64,000 nt of DNA from Aphis gossypii (lineage: Eukaryota; Arthropoda; Insecta; Hemiptera; Aphididae): the NCBI RefSeq assembly GCF_020184175.1, contig NC_065530.1, forward strand, positions 57,265,260 to 57,329,259. Direction: 5' to 3'. Shown here piece after piece: positions 28,301-43,300 of this stretch (position 1 is the first letter of the stretch; the number at the start of each line of letters is the position of its first letter). Position numbers and translations under genes: made by a program. The notes under the pieces were generated by a model, which was given only the letters and a program-made list of their open reading frames with translations, was not told the origin of the DNA and ran no database searches.

Positions 28301-31300
28301 ATGTACTTATATTGATTCATACATTATAGTGTTTTAAGCCTGATATTTTTTCTAAAATTAAAAATTTAGGATTCTCTTTCCTTTTTTATTCAACTTATAA
28401 ATTAATTTACAGTTATTCTTCTTTAACCTATCGTTTTTCATGTTATTTAGTTCTTCATATGAGGCAACTCCCACATCTGTCTTTGATAGTTTTATAAAGA
28501 AGTTTTTAAATTTATAGAAATAAAGTAATTTTATAGTTAACATTATTTAAAAGCGCAATTGTAGATTAATTACTACTTTTTAGCCATTTTTATAAAAACC
28601 CGATCGTCACTAAAAAATTAAAAATACATTATAAAATTATCTCAACGTGATGTTTTATGTTAATTTTGCATAATCAATTTTCAAAGTCTAAAAAGCCGGA
28701 GATACGTTTTATTATACTGCATACAAAAACTATAAATATTGGTATGTACTATACGCTTAATGCATATAAAATAATGAACACTAAACAGAACTAATTACGA
28801 CTATTAACAAACATTATACATGAATATATATAGCTAATTTATTTCTTCGGTCTGTTGCCAAAATCTCATAAGGACTGTACGATCAGAAGTTTCACAAAGC
28901 TATCAAGCTTAGGCGTGCAGTCGAGTGGGTATTTGAATGACACGGATCATGAAACTACGAAAATAATGACATTCGATATTATCTTATCCTTTTCAAATGA
29001 GCCATTTCGGAAGCGGAACAAGTTCTAAAGCCAAATATCAGATCGTATACGTTTTATACATGATCGGGTTCAATATTGACGTTAAATATTATATGGCTAT
29101 TAATATCGAGAGCTTTTGAAATTGTTTATGCTCGAAAAATCGTTTTGCCGTAGTCATAACAAACTGATCAATTTTAATGTCTTAGGAAATAAAAAAAAAT
29201 ACAACTCAACTACATATGTAACGAATAATGCAGTTATGTTTTAATTACGATTCATATTCATATATTTGCTTAAATTTAACGTACTCGTAACTTAGGCAAC
29301 TCTTTATTTGTACACAATACTAACTTATCGATTTACATAAAATTATAACTAAATGTTTGGATTTCTTGGGTTTTCATCGAATCCAATAATCATTTATTTT
29401 TTAACCATCCGCATTCGTTATGTATGCTAACAATAAAACATCGCTGTCTACATATTATAAACATACACCAAACGCATCATTGATTTATTTTTCTAAAACT
29501 AAAATTCATAAAATAAAATCGATTTATGAAGACAACGAGTTTCTAGAACATTTCGTGTTTTATATTATGTTAGCACTTCTATAGCATGATGTTCTGATTT
29601 CCCCGAACTTCGATCAGTATAATATTATTTAACGGTTTAGGTATACTAGAAACAATATTATTAAAGTTGACAAAATAGTGTCACCGTGGTAAACGACGTT
29701 ATGCCGTGATTTTTATGAACACGAAACCATTATGTAACATTTCGACAAAACTGTTTTCCGAGTTTGGATATGTACGTGTAAGATTTATCGTATTTTTTTC
29801 AATATACGTACAATTATTTAATTATTATTGAAATTCACCACTCGCTTCATATAATTGAGTTTTGGCTCAATCACAGTATAATAGGTAAGATGCGGGTGAA
29901 ACGACGGAGTGTATACCGCGTGCATTGTAAATGTTTGTTTTCAGAAGGAACAACCGTTGACGCAGAGCAGGTAGCTGTCCGTGGGGATATTCGTGGACCG
30001 CAATTACGCGAGATTGTTAGGAAGACTATAATATAATGACAATTTTATCGCGTTATTAAGACGCGGTTGGATTTATAATTAAATTTAAATTGATTTGTCC
30101 GGGTTAGTTTAGGTTGCGCAGATAATTTCACGTTCGCGACTGCGACATCGACGACCATCCAGGAAATTAAAAACGCACAGTAAAAAGTTGTCAACGTGAA
30201 TTTATTACGAATTTTTTACATTTTCTATTGTATATAGATACTGAAGATGCTCCAACCACCTATTCCTCTGCGAATATGGCAAACTTTTGACGCCGAGCCT
30301 GATCCATCATTGTGCAATTCAGTCACGTAATGTTTTAAGTACCTGTTTAGTATAAAGACGTGCCGCATTGAATTAAAATCTAAAAACAGATTTTCACACT
30401 GTACACAAATACCATACAACCCACGCAACCGTACAATATCATCTGATAGCAACAAGAACGTTAATTCTTCTGTCGTGTATTAAAAATAAACTAAATCGAA
30501 AAATTAATTTTAGTTTTTTTTTAATTGAATTAGTATTCAGTAACTTAATCAATTAATTCTTTTTTTAGCAGCATTCGTCGAAATTATTTTAAGTTACATC
30601 CGGCAATTTCATAACGACATTAACTATTTATACTGATGAAAGAACGATGATATTGGCATTTCTTGATAATTTCATATCAGCTTTACAATACCACTTCAAT
30701 CTAATTTGCACTCTATCCAGTGAATAAAAATTAAAGCTGACAAATCGAAAACGATACCTTAATTGATTTCAGGAATGAAATATATTATTTTATTTCTCTG
30801 GTGTAAAAGTATATTTATAAAATTCATCTGTCATCACAAATTAAATGCTTAAGAATGATTTAGGTTAAAAAATAAAAAAATGAGATATGAAACAAATATA
30901 ATATACCTTTATAATAGATAACATGAAATGAAAAATGTTTAGTTGTGAGGTTTCCTTTTTTCTATACTACCGTTTTCTTTCACGTAATGAACATTAAATT
31001 TTCTGAATAGTGGCCACTAATATAACTCCTCAATACTTGTCAATAAATTAAGAGAAAAAAATTATTATATCACATAACTACTGGATATTGTTTAAAAGTA
31101 AAAATAATTATAATCTTTATGAATACACTCGATGTGTGTGTAGATCACTAAAAAATAAATGAATACTTTATTTAAAATTTTAATTTAAATTTAGTTTTCT
31201 TAAAATTCCTCTCTGACTTAATCTGCATTATAAACTTATTTCTTTCTTCCATATTAATAAACAAATAATGAGGGTATTAACTCTCCTCAATTATTTTTGT

Positions 31301-34300
31301 TACTCTATACACTAATTGCGTTCCATTTTCTTATCTGTTACTATTTATCGTCTTTATTATTATATCGTTATTTTGTAATTATTTTACGTTTAGCTTATTG
31401 TATATTAACTATATAAATTTAATATTTGAATTTTTGAATTATCATGGTAGTTGTTACTACTACTAAAGGTTCTAAAAAAAATTAAAATATATACTTTATT
31501 TGAAAACTATTTTATTAACTACTGTAAAATATATAAAAGCCAGTATTTTAGATATTACTTAGTGTGTTATATTATATTGTTTTGATTTATAAAATAAAAA
31601 CAAAAATCTAGTCACCAAATAGTTTAAGCTGCAGCTGCGTTGTATGAAATAAATTTACAATACACAACTGTTTAATTTTGAGTACGTTTCGTTTTATATT
31701 TCCTTTTACTATCATATTAATTTCCATTTGACATAAAAAATGACTATGCTTCGTAATAAATCTCATACCTTCTATGAATGAATATTTTTTTTTTATCTAA
31801 TTTTGAGAATATTTTTTATAAAAAAAATTAAATTACCTACATGTAAAATGTGTATTAACTCAATTCTATATTTGTATAATTGTATAACTGTAATATCATT
31901 TAAATACAAGTTTTACCTATAATATATCGAATACAAAAATATACCAACAACGACTGCTACAGTGGCAATATTATTTTGAATATTATAATATCATCAAATA
32001 TAATATTATGCTTGACTACGTTGATTTTAAAATTGCTATGTAAAAATTTATACGATAAAAACGATATTAAATGTAGGAGACCTTTGTTAAAAAAATAAAA
32101 AAATAAAAAAATTATAATGTGTAGTTCAAATAATAGTTCAATAATTCATATTCATTCTAAAAATAACAATCTACAATTGCTTGTTAAAAAGTATTCAACA
32201 ACAGTTAGCAATAACAGTTACAATAATGAATCATTGTACGAGCTACAATTAGTGATAATGGTAAATGAAAAATCGAATGACAGCATAAAGTTTCAATTTA
32301 TAAAAACAATTATTGTCAAGCAAAATTAATTGTATGTGATAATTGCTGAACACAAGAAATATTTTCCAAAGTTACTGTGCTACTGTGTACTACTTTTTAA
32401 TTAATATAATAACAACTTAAATCTTGAAAAGTATCGTAAATAATTAGTCGATACAAATACATCTACTTATCTATAAAATAATATTTCAATTAATCAGTTA
32501 TGTATTTAAATTTTAACCTAATACAACGTATAATAATTTACAGCAGTATTTTAATTTTTCATTCTTTAACCAACATTAACCGATCTATTCAAAACAAATA
32601 TTATGTAAATGATGTCTGACAAGTGATAATATCTATGTAATTTTTGTAATATAATACAAACAGCTTTAAAACCAATTTATTGTAATAAATTGTTACACTT
32701 ACCAGGTTTTTACGAAATTCATTGCATTTATTTTAATTCAATTGAAACACGAGGTATTTTAATGAAGCCAAACTGCTTGAAAAGATGGCACTTTAAATAG
32801 AATGAGTTTTATTTGTTTGTGGTATAAAGTAAATATTACAGTGTACTCATTAGAATATCAAAGAAATGTACAAACTATTCGATATATATATATTTATTTA
32901 TTTTATTTAGCCGTAGTGCAGAATAAGATAAAAATATATTTTAAAAGAAACAATTATTTTTAGATTTTCAGATAGAAACTTTAGTATAAAAATAAAGTGA
33001 GTTTTTCAAAGAAAAAAATGTTAAATCGGTTATCTAAAAGTTTGATAGCTGAATTGTTGATTTATGATAAGAAGTTCCTATTAAAATCACAGTTATATGA
33101 CTTTTCAATAAAATACATTATAACACCGCTTTAACAATAATTTAAAATAAAAGTATAATAATATGTAAACTTTAAATTTGTTTATTATAACAAAATATAA
33201 AAGAAATTTGTGCTTATTCAAAGTAAATAATTAAGTACATTTAAATATTTTAAATCAATTGAATTTTAGTATTTAAACCAATGCACAAAATGTTATATTT
33301 TTAACAATAATATAAGATTTGTAGAAGGTGAATATTAATCATAATATAATATATATATTAAATAAATAATAAAAGTATAGTAATTCTACAACCATTTCTA
33401 TTAACTTACTATTTTTTTTTCATAAAAACTATTAAAACGACAGACCTTAAGTTGCTAACATCAATTTAAATGTACCTATTAATTTGTATTTGGACATTTT
33501 AACGTACCTAATACTTATTAGGTAGTTATTATTTTGTAATAAATGTTTAAATTCTATCAAATTAATATAAAACTAAAGCTACTTAAGTAAGTCAAGAATT
33601 TGTATGAATCATATTATAATATTATATCTACGATATTTATGATTTAAGAAAATATTTTTTTTAAATAGTTTAAACGTTAGGTAATCGCATAAATGAGACT
33701 GTTGTATGAATTTTTATATTTCATGAATATTAAATGCAACATATAATCGAAAATCTTATAAACATTTAACTGCGTTTTCTGATGTTGTTAAATATTTATG
33801 AAAGTATAATATTGAATAGAGTCATATCACTTGGCTTAAAATAGTAATCACTTATATTTTTATAAAGTAATCTTAATCAGTGACTATTGTTATAAATGTT
33901 ATAATAGTGTAAATTTTAAGTAAAAATTATAATTACAACACATCTTATAATTGAAAAAAATTATATTTTATTTTAGAATATTTAATAGAAATAAAAAACT
34001 GCGCAATTCAGGCTTGTTTTTCTTTTACCAGTCTCATTGAGTATCAAAAAATTCAGTATAAATTTAGCGCTTTTTATTTTGAGACATTATTATAACTAAA
34101 ATTTAATTTATTATTTTTTGTAAACAAGAAGTGCGAACCTGCTGTTTTGAATGACGAAAACAAACTAGCGACTAGCATGGAAATACTCCGTACTTTAAAA
34201 ACATAAGATAAGAGTCATAAATTCGATTATTATTATTGATGTTATTATATTATACGTATGATATGATGTACTATCTATTGTATCTTTATTTTATCAAAAT

Positions 34301-37300
34301 AAACCTTTGCAGTATAAATATAAATTTCGAATGTAGACCTCAAGTTGAAAAAGGTTGGTCTATAATTTGTTGAATAGTAAAAAATAACATTTAATTATGA
34401 ATTATAACCAACGTAACGCGAATAACCAGAGGATATATTTTTACTAAGACATATATTGAAAAGTCCTTGCCGCAGTCTTCATGCTCGTTAAAATAAAAAC
34501 TTAAAGTCTTCTTCGTATTATTATAGAGTGCACGAAAGTTTGATTTCATCTTAGAAATCGGTCAGTAATTACTTATGAACAGATTATCGGCCCAAGACGA
34601 GAGACAATATTATAGTCGACCAAACTGGGCTATAATCTATAAATCTTTAGATGCATATTATTCTACGAAATCGTTTATACCCTTTCCTGCAGTCGTCTCG
34701 ATAGTTATTGCTGTCTGAATGAAATAAACAATGACAACTGTAATATCTGTTAAGACCATAAATGTTTATAGTTATTTTTTTTCATTATTATGAAGGTACT
34801 ACAACGGATCGGCGGTTTTCGACCGATATCAAACGGATTAATAAACTGTGAATTTTTCTATAAATCAAAACTAACAATTGTTTAAAATACCAACACGACA
34901 ACACTATATCGTATAATTTAAAACGTACTAACTGTAAAGTTTCACCAGGAGTGGCTGTCCGGAGAGCCGCGTAGGTAGACACCAACAGGGCCGGTATTCC
35001 CCAGCCGATCGTGTGCAGGAACGGCATCACTTTGGACTCGGTAAGGAACGTAACGACCAGTAGCGTGTGTAAGTATAGACCCTCACAAAACATCCAAAAG
35101 TATGTGGCCACCAGAAAGTATTGAACCAGAATATGCAGCAGTTTGCAGCCCAGCTGAAAATTACAGTGATCAGTTGATTTGCACACTACGTTTACGACCA
35201 TAAATTGTGTTCTCAGAATAATCATAAAAATATAATTTAAAAAGATAAATATAAATTCGTCGTTAGTGTAAATAAAATGTTACGATTTCTCGATTCGCAA
35301 CTATTCATACTTACCCCGTTTGTCATCAGTACCGGCAAATTGTCGACCACCGCCTCATACCACACTAGCCACAAACAATTATTGACTGCCAGCGATATGA
35401 ACAGATTCTTATGTATCTGTATCCTAGTACATGTGAGACTCCTGGAAATAATAGCATATTATACAACTTATTGCAGTAGATGTCTATGTATATTACACAG
35501 ACCAAGCAATTAAAAACATATTAATAATAATAATGAATTATAAACGATATTAAATGTTTTTCAAAATCATACTGGCTGATGCATTATTAAAGAAAACTTA
35601 AAAAATATATATACCTACTTAAAAGAGATGGACTGGATAATGGGACCAGGTATTTTACAGTCGTTTCGCTTTGCTCATCTATGGTAAGTATTATGATATG
35701 AATTTTGAAACCAATAATAGATCATAATCAAAACACGATTTTGAACGGAGCTTAACGAAAGTTAAAATGGTATTTCAGGGTAGTGTTTTTTTTAAGCTTA
35801 CAGACAATTCAGAAAAAAAAATCAGATATAACCTATTCAAAAGACCATCAAGACTCGATTTTCTATACTTAAAACTGCTGTATCATTTTTTTCGTATTCT
35901 TTCTGTTTAAAAATTATTAAAAAAAAAAAAAGATAAAAACATGTTGAAACAATGCATTCTTCGTTTCACTTTGAATCTAATATTATTTTTTATAACACTT
36001 TATTTCTGAAATAAATCAAAATTTTGAAATTAATTTTCTCCTGAATTCGTATTTAAATGGTCGCCTTTGCCGAATTTCAACCTTTTTTAAATAAATCTTT
36101 TAAAAATTGCATACTATTTATTTTAATTGTTAGTTTATTACTTTTTTTAAATGCCACTACTTTATATTATTATATACTTATTACATATAATTGTATATGA
36201 ATCATACTATGATAAGAAACATAACTTATTATAATAAATTACTACCATTAACTTTCTAAAATTATCAAAATTATTAAGTTAACTATAGTGCATACTCAAA
36301 CACGAATTAACAGAATACTCAATGGATAATAAACTTGTAACATAATAATATGATTACGTGTAAAATATTCCACAGAGAAAAGTGAATATGATGGCTGACT
36401 AGTAAAAGTGGATACGTTATAGATTAAAATATAGCTTAACTAAAAGCTTATGCAAAGTAACTTAATTATTTGAAATAATTATAAATAATTGCTGTTAAAA
36501 TAAAAAAATGTTGTACCATTCAGGATAAAAAATACAATAGTTCAAGGTTTTTCAACAGAATTAAAAAATTATTATTCTTTAAAAGATTTGAAATGCCTAT
36601 CTACTTATAAATAACTTTTATATTATGTTTTTTTTTTATTTTTAAGTAAAATACTTATGCACATAGGATTATAGGTATACATTTATTATAATGTATATAT
36701 TTTCAGAACGTAATATAATCTTAAAGTATCTTTCTATTATGTATATTTTGTATTTATAACAACTGTAAACTAAAAATACTGTACTTGAACCACCTGGCGT
36801 TAATTTAATAAATACATAATTTACATTTTTAGCAATAATATAATATTAAAAAAGAATCTTCAAAAAATATATAGCAGCTAATTGAAATATTTAAAGTAGC
36901 CATTCAGCTGATTTTGAAGTAAATATGCATATTCCAACGTGAAACTACAATAATTATTTATCACGCAACTAGTGGTTATTTATATTTACCGACGTATCCC
37001 TCGAGAAACTGTGTGCAGTCTGAAACTACTATATCATTGTAGTGCATAGGTTCCCAACCTACGGTCCGCAAACCTTACTTACAAAATTTAAGAATATTTT
37101 AAATATTTCATTTTCCTTTGAGGAATAATCCAAATACTGAATATTGTATAATAGTACGTCGTTCATTTATAAATTTATACTATACAGTGAAATTTATGTT
37201 ATTATTTCAACCGATAATCGTATCTTGTTTGTACATTAAGATTATTTGATTATATCGATAGATGTACATTTTTTTAGAATAGTATATTGCGTTAAATTGT

Positions 37301-40300
37301 TAATTATTTTAAAATTTAATTAAAAATGATTAATTTTAAATATTATTAGAAGCCTGTTATAAGAAATTTCTTTGTTTTTTATTTATTCATAATCTAAATT
37401 CTAAAATGTGTGAAAAAAATTGATTTTTATGTACCTATAAGAAAAATAAGGAATGAAATTGAGGTAGTCTGTGATGTATCAAAAGTTCTCCAAGTGGTCC
37501 GTAGTACCAAAAAGGTTGAGAACCACTAGTATAGTGTTATAGATAGGTTTAGGTAACTAAATTCTTGCCCCAGTCAATAATGTCATTTCCAGATTATTTC
37601 CTTCACACATGGACAACTACAACTGTACTAATTCCACCGTACAAGTCGTATTAATAATTTCCAACGTAAAATCACACCAAACGTTATGTAATATATACGA
37701 ACAGCGATCGACCCGTTTAAAAGATGCATTCGCGAAGGGTAGTATTTTGTCTCTAGGGGCTTAATATTGAGTTGATTTTAGTTGAAAAGTTGATCCACGA
37801 AAAATAAAAATGTTTACGATAGGATGTGTTATAAACATGTTTTTCTTTTTGAAAAATATTCAGTGCCCGTGGTAGTAAAAATACGTCGTTTCACCGAAAA
37901 GTTGATTACATTGGGGATTTGAGGAGAGTCGTTTGTTCGACGTTGGAATCGTCTAATAACATAATTATTTAAACTTCAAAAACAGTAGTCATACATTAAT
38001 TGTATAAGAATTAAATAATTTCAATAGCTTGTTTTAACCTGGTTTGCTAGATCATGAACTAACTTTACGAGATTAAAATTTACTTTTGTTATTTTATTCA
38101 CATTGATAATATAAAACAGTTACGTATCTACATACTATAAGCTAACTTATTATGTAAAATAGGTATCTACACACGCGACTTGTTGATCGTTAGTATTTTA
38201 ACACACGTATTCGGTAGCTATTATTCAAAGTGCTGACCAATAATGTACTTCATGTACCGTTATATACGTATAATATAATATTATAATATCATACAGATAT
38301 TTCGTGGAAAACGGACGGTATGTTTTTTCCACGAATACTATTTTGTGGAAAATATTAATAAATTCCATGCACGTATCCAAGCCAGTATACCTACACTTAA
38401 TATATGGCGAGCAATAAATCGAGGGGCGATGACGACGACGATCTATTATAAAATTGTATTATAAAATACGTGCAGTATAGTACCTGAAATAAAAGAATAT
38501 GAATATAGAAACAGCCAACGCAGCCAGCGATACCGTGTATCCCCATTTGTAGATCATGTTGACTTGATTCCTCAACTAGAAAAAAAAAACATTAAAAAAT
38601 ACTCGCCCTTTGTTCTCTTCGGTGAAGTTTTTTAATGGTGCACAGGTATCGACGTATTAACGCACATACATTTAGTAAATATTTTCCTTATAAAAACACT
38701 ATATCTGCATAAGTTTGTTATCATCTCACTAAGGCATAACATAGCAAATTGTACTTTCGGAGGAATCAGTTTAACTCTTTTATGCTTGATATTACAATGA
38801 ATTTACTAATGATCAAATTTAAAATTTAGAATATTGTCTAGTGAACCTCATAAGTATTTTTTTATATTTTAATTTTAAAAACCCTAATCACTAGATAATA
38901 TTTTAACTTTTAAATATGATAATATAGGTAAGTTAATTTTAATATTAAGCATAAAGACTTAAACTGATTCTCCCGAACGTACAATTTGCTTAGAATACCC
39001 AAAAATTACAAATTAAATATTTTAACATTAGATAACTAAAAATGTTACAAAAAAATATGTGTTTTTATTTAAATTTAATTCTTGACAGATTATAATGTGT
39101 GCCATTTTTATTGTTATATAATTGAAAATATTACATTAACTATATTGTTATATTGCATGGCTAATTTTATTTTCATTCATTAATCCTTATATTATTACCC
39201 GACGTGGTGTAAAGTTAGTCACAAATTTACCTCCTCTATACTACGAGTATTATTGTGGTCGTACAGTATATAACACGTTGAGGAAACTGGTGCAATTTGA
39301 TCCAAGTATTTTATGAAGGTATAAAAAAAATGATGATTTTGAGGCAACTGATATAATATAATGCCCATATAATTTTTTTGGCGGCGCTCATTATATTATA
39401 CTTAGTATACACATAATATTATTACTTTATAATGTACACATAATATAGTGAATGAGCAGGTACGCATTACACAGAATTGGCTATTATACAATAATGTACG
39501 CGTGCTTTATTATCGTAATAGTTATATGGTTATTATTACCGTTGTGTGTATTGTTCGTCGCGTCAACAGCTTTTTTCGAACGATAAATATCCGCGGCTGT
39601 TTCAATTACGCGCAAAGGTGTTTAGAACATACAACTCGGACAATGGACTAGCTTACGTACAATGTACCTACCAAAATTATCGATGAATACGCATTATTAC
39701 GACGCAGTAATAATAGTAATAATTATAATGTGTATACACGCACAATTCACACTATTTATACACAAGAATACATATTATTATTATCAGAGGTCTCCGTTGT
39801 GTACGTTATGGCGGAGGTGGATGCAAGTGCGGCCATTTGTCATGACAGTCGGCGTTGTCGGCCTATAAATCGTGTCAGGGGTGACGTGGTGGCGATAGTT
39901 TAGGGGTTGGAAAAAATGAGACATATAGATAATGCCACGGTTGTCGGAGGTGCAAGTTATCGTAGTAATAATAATAGTGGTAGGGGTGGGTGAACGATGA
40001 GCGTTCAATACCGCCTTCTCGCGCCATCGGAAATGAAAATCGAGATATTTTTACAGCACCGACCTTTAGATCATCCAGATCGACGCACGTAGTATAGTTG
40101 GACCACGTCTTATTGCTGTCCGGATGCTTGAACCACGAGCCGTCCGGCAGGCACATTTTCTGACCAAAACCTGCAAAAATTCGTCAAAAAAAAAAACTAT
40201 TACATATATAACCACTGTATCACCTTAAATTTTAAAAGCGTGGTTTTTAGATCACACGCACGGCGGTAATTATGTTAACAAAACTACAATATTGTATTAT

Positions 40301-43300
40301 ATTTCATTAGGTTTACCGAAAACTTTGAACGCAAACGTTAATCTAAAATTTAATACATTATGCTTTTACATGTTCACATATATTACGCAGGGAAAGTATT
40401 GATGTAGAAAAAAACTATTTTTATTTGATATTTTTATTGTTCAACCCACCTAGAGTCCAGACAGTCATTCTTGAGCTTGCACTAGTGATTTAAATCAAAA
40501 ATATTTATAGACCTTTATATGAAAAACATACCGGAGAGTTAACGCAGTAGAAAAACGTGAGGCGACATAGTTGCGTGATACAATTTTTACTTCACAGGGA
40601 GGTCATTTGTCCATGAAAAAATAAAGCTTTTACGTATTTTATTAAATATTCGATATTTAAAAATTATATAGAACAAATAATAATTGATGAACTTCTTTTG
40701 AATTTCGTTAAGTATGAATCTTAACCATACTCTATTGTTTACTCAAGTATTGACACGTACTTCAAAATACTAAAAGCCATTATGGATAAGACTAGAGTTT
40801 TTATGTATATAAAACCCTTCAAATTTTTTAAAGGTATGAATTTCATAAAATATTACAAAAATTTACAAAAGTTGAAAAATATAATAACATTTGTGCTGCA
40901 ACATTTATAAAAAAAAAGGTATATCTTTTGTATTTTCTTTTATGTATAATATTTTATTTCTTCATACAACGTAATATTTACTAAGGTTTTCGTTATTTTT
41001 ATTTTGTATTATAATCTATAGTAATAACATTATTTTTAAAATAATCAAATACTCTTTAATAAATTTAGAATAATAGAATGTATAATATATACAGAAAAAA
41101 ATGATTTAAATACAAGTTGCTCTGATGTACCTACTAAAGTAGATATCAAATATACTTCATAATGAGTAAGTCATTATCAGGAAATATATTAAATTTTAAT
41201 TCTATGATAAATCATTACACGCAATAAAAAATGATTCTGAGGGTAAACGATTATTCTATTGCATATTTTTTGATAAAAATAAATCATTTTGGCCAATAAT
41301 AAATCATAATATATTATATAAAAATTATTATAATATTACTATAGCAGTTCTTAACTTATAAGTTAATAAATATACATCGAAAAAGTGTATGTAGTATAGA
41401 TTCGTAGTATGAATAACTAAAAATAATAAATTATTTTTACGTTTTGACTGTATTTTTGATATTTTTTAATTTATATAAGAGCAGCTTATAAAAAATCATG
41501 TCTTTTTATTCACGAAGTAAAATGTGATAATGCATGAGTCAGAAAAAAACTAAATAAGTTGACATTTTCAAATGACTATAAACATCACAAAAAGAGCCAA
41601 AATATTTATCATACTAAGAGAATTCTACTGTAAAAAATCCCAGTATCTAAAGTCTAAACTTGAAAATTATTTAATTTTTAATTACAACCAAAACAACAAA
41701 ATCTGATTTTATGTGAAAATTATTGTTGTTTTCTATTTTTTTTATTCTCTCGATTAAGTATTTTTACAATCTGTATAAATATATTTAAATGTAATTAAGA
41801 CATAGATTTAGTAATCTATATATCCAATAAAAAGTGTACATTAATATTCATAAAACCACTAATAATATTTATTATATGACAGAAACATCACTAACACAAA
41901 TTAAAAAGTGTATTTTTCAAACACAATACTTCACGTCATATTGTTGTAGATAATACAAATATAATAAATTTATACGAGTAGATGTTGATTTGAGAGCTAT
42001 CCTTTATCAAGAAAAATGCATAAATTATATCATTAATTATAAATACTTAATTATATTGTTATAACTTATAATTATTTATTTACTATTTCATAGTCATCCT
42101 AAAAATTAATATAATACTTTGGATAAATAAATAAAAGTCACGTTTTAATGTTATAATTGTGTATTTTTTTTTTTTCAAAGTAATGTATGGAAAAATATTG
42201 GTAAAACACGAGATGATGTGATAAAGAAATGCAAAACTCGTTTGAAATTGAGAGGTATTCGTTTCCAAAATTAGTTTATATATAGTACCTACCTATTTTA
42301 TTGTATACAGATATCAAATATATAAACCTAGATATTTTTCTAGTGTTTTTATATTATGGCGTGTTTGTCTAAATTTAATATTTACTTATTCAATATATGA
42401 ATACGTAGTAAGTAAAAGTGTAAAGGTGTCATGTCTTTTCAATAGATCAATCAAATTGTAATTTCATTCATGTAAGTACCACAAGTGATAACGCCACATG
42501 TAAATAAAATATGTATGATAGACTACCTATACAGTGCCATTTACTGGATGCAATCCACTTGATTCATTTTCCTTCGAGATAAATCAAAAATGTAATTTTC
42601 AGCATGGAATAATGCACATTACGATTTATTCATGTTAAATACAGTTCTTACTGGGGAGTAAGATAGGAACTTAAGGTATAAATCCAGTCACATAAAAACA
42701 AAATATTTTTAGTCGACTTTTTAACTTTATTTAAAGAAAAAAGATTTTATTTGTTATGTTTTAGAAAAGGCGCCAGTTAGATTTCCCCATGATAACAAAA
42801 AGTAAAATAATGTTATTATTCAAATTTAAATTTAATTTAATTTTCATTGAATTATGATCTCTCTAACCTCACAACCACAAAAACACAACCTGCACACGAC
42901 AACGCCACGACGGCTTTGATTGTACCATTATAAAAAATATTATAAAAGAGACCTTTTAAAATATTAAATTCGCGTGATGTGCATTATAATATTTTAATAT
43001 ACTATGTTATATTACATTTTCATGCGCATGACTAGAATATTAATCAAATATTGCGCTTCATAATGTTAACACGTTTATCACTATGTCGTTTTTCAAAGAT
43101 CACATGGCATATTCAGTGCAGATATATGCGAATAATATGACGCCAATATCATTTATTATAGTGGCCATTACGGTGTTTGTGGAATTTTGTCTTTAAGAGC
43201 CGACTTAGCGGTTTTGCGCGGGACTCGTGAATCTTCCTAGTTTTGAACAAATTAACTCGAAGCGTGCACGTTCTTCTCTGCCCGTCTTAATAATTATAGT

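Noticed and set aside
30225..30455. 76-codon minus-strand frame inside the 12-kb intron.
   Set aside because: No homology recognised; it lies on the same strand as gene B without splice sites that fit the receptor.
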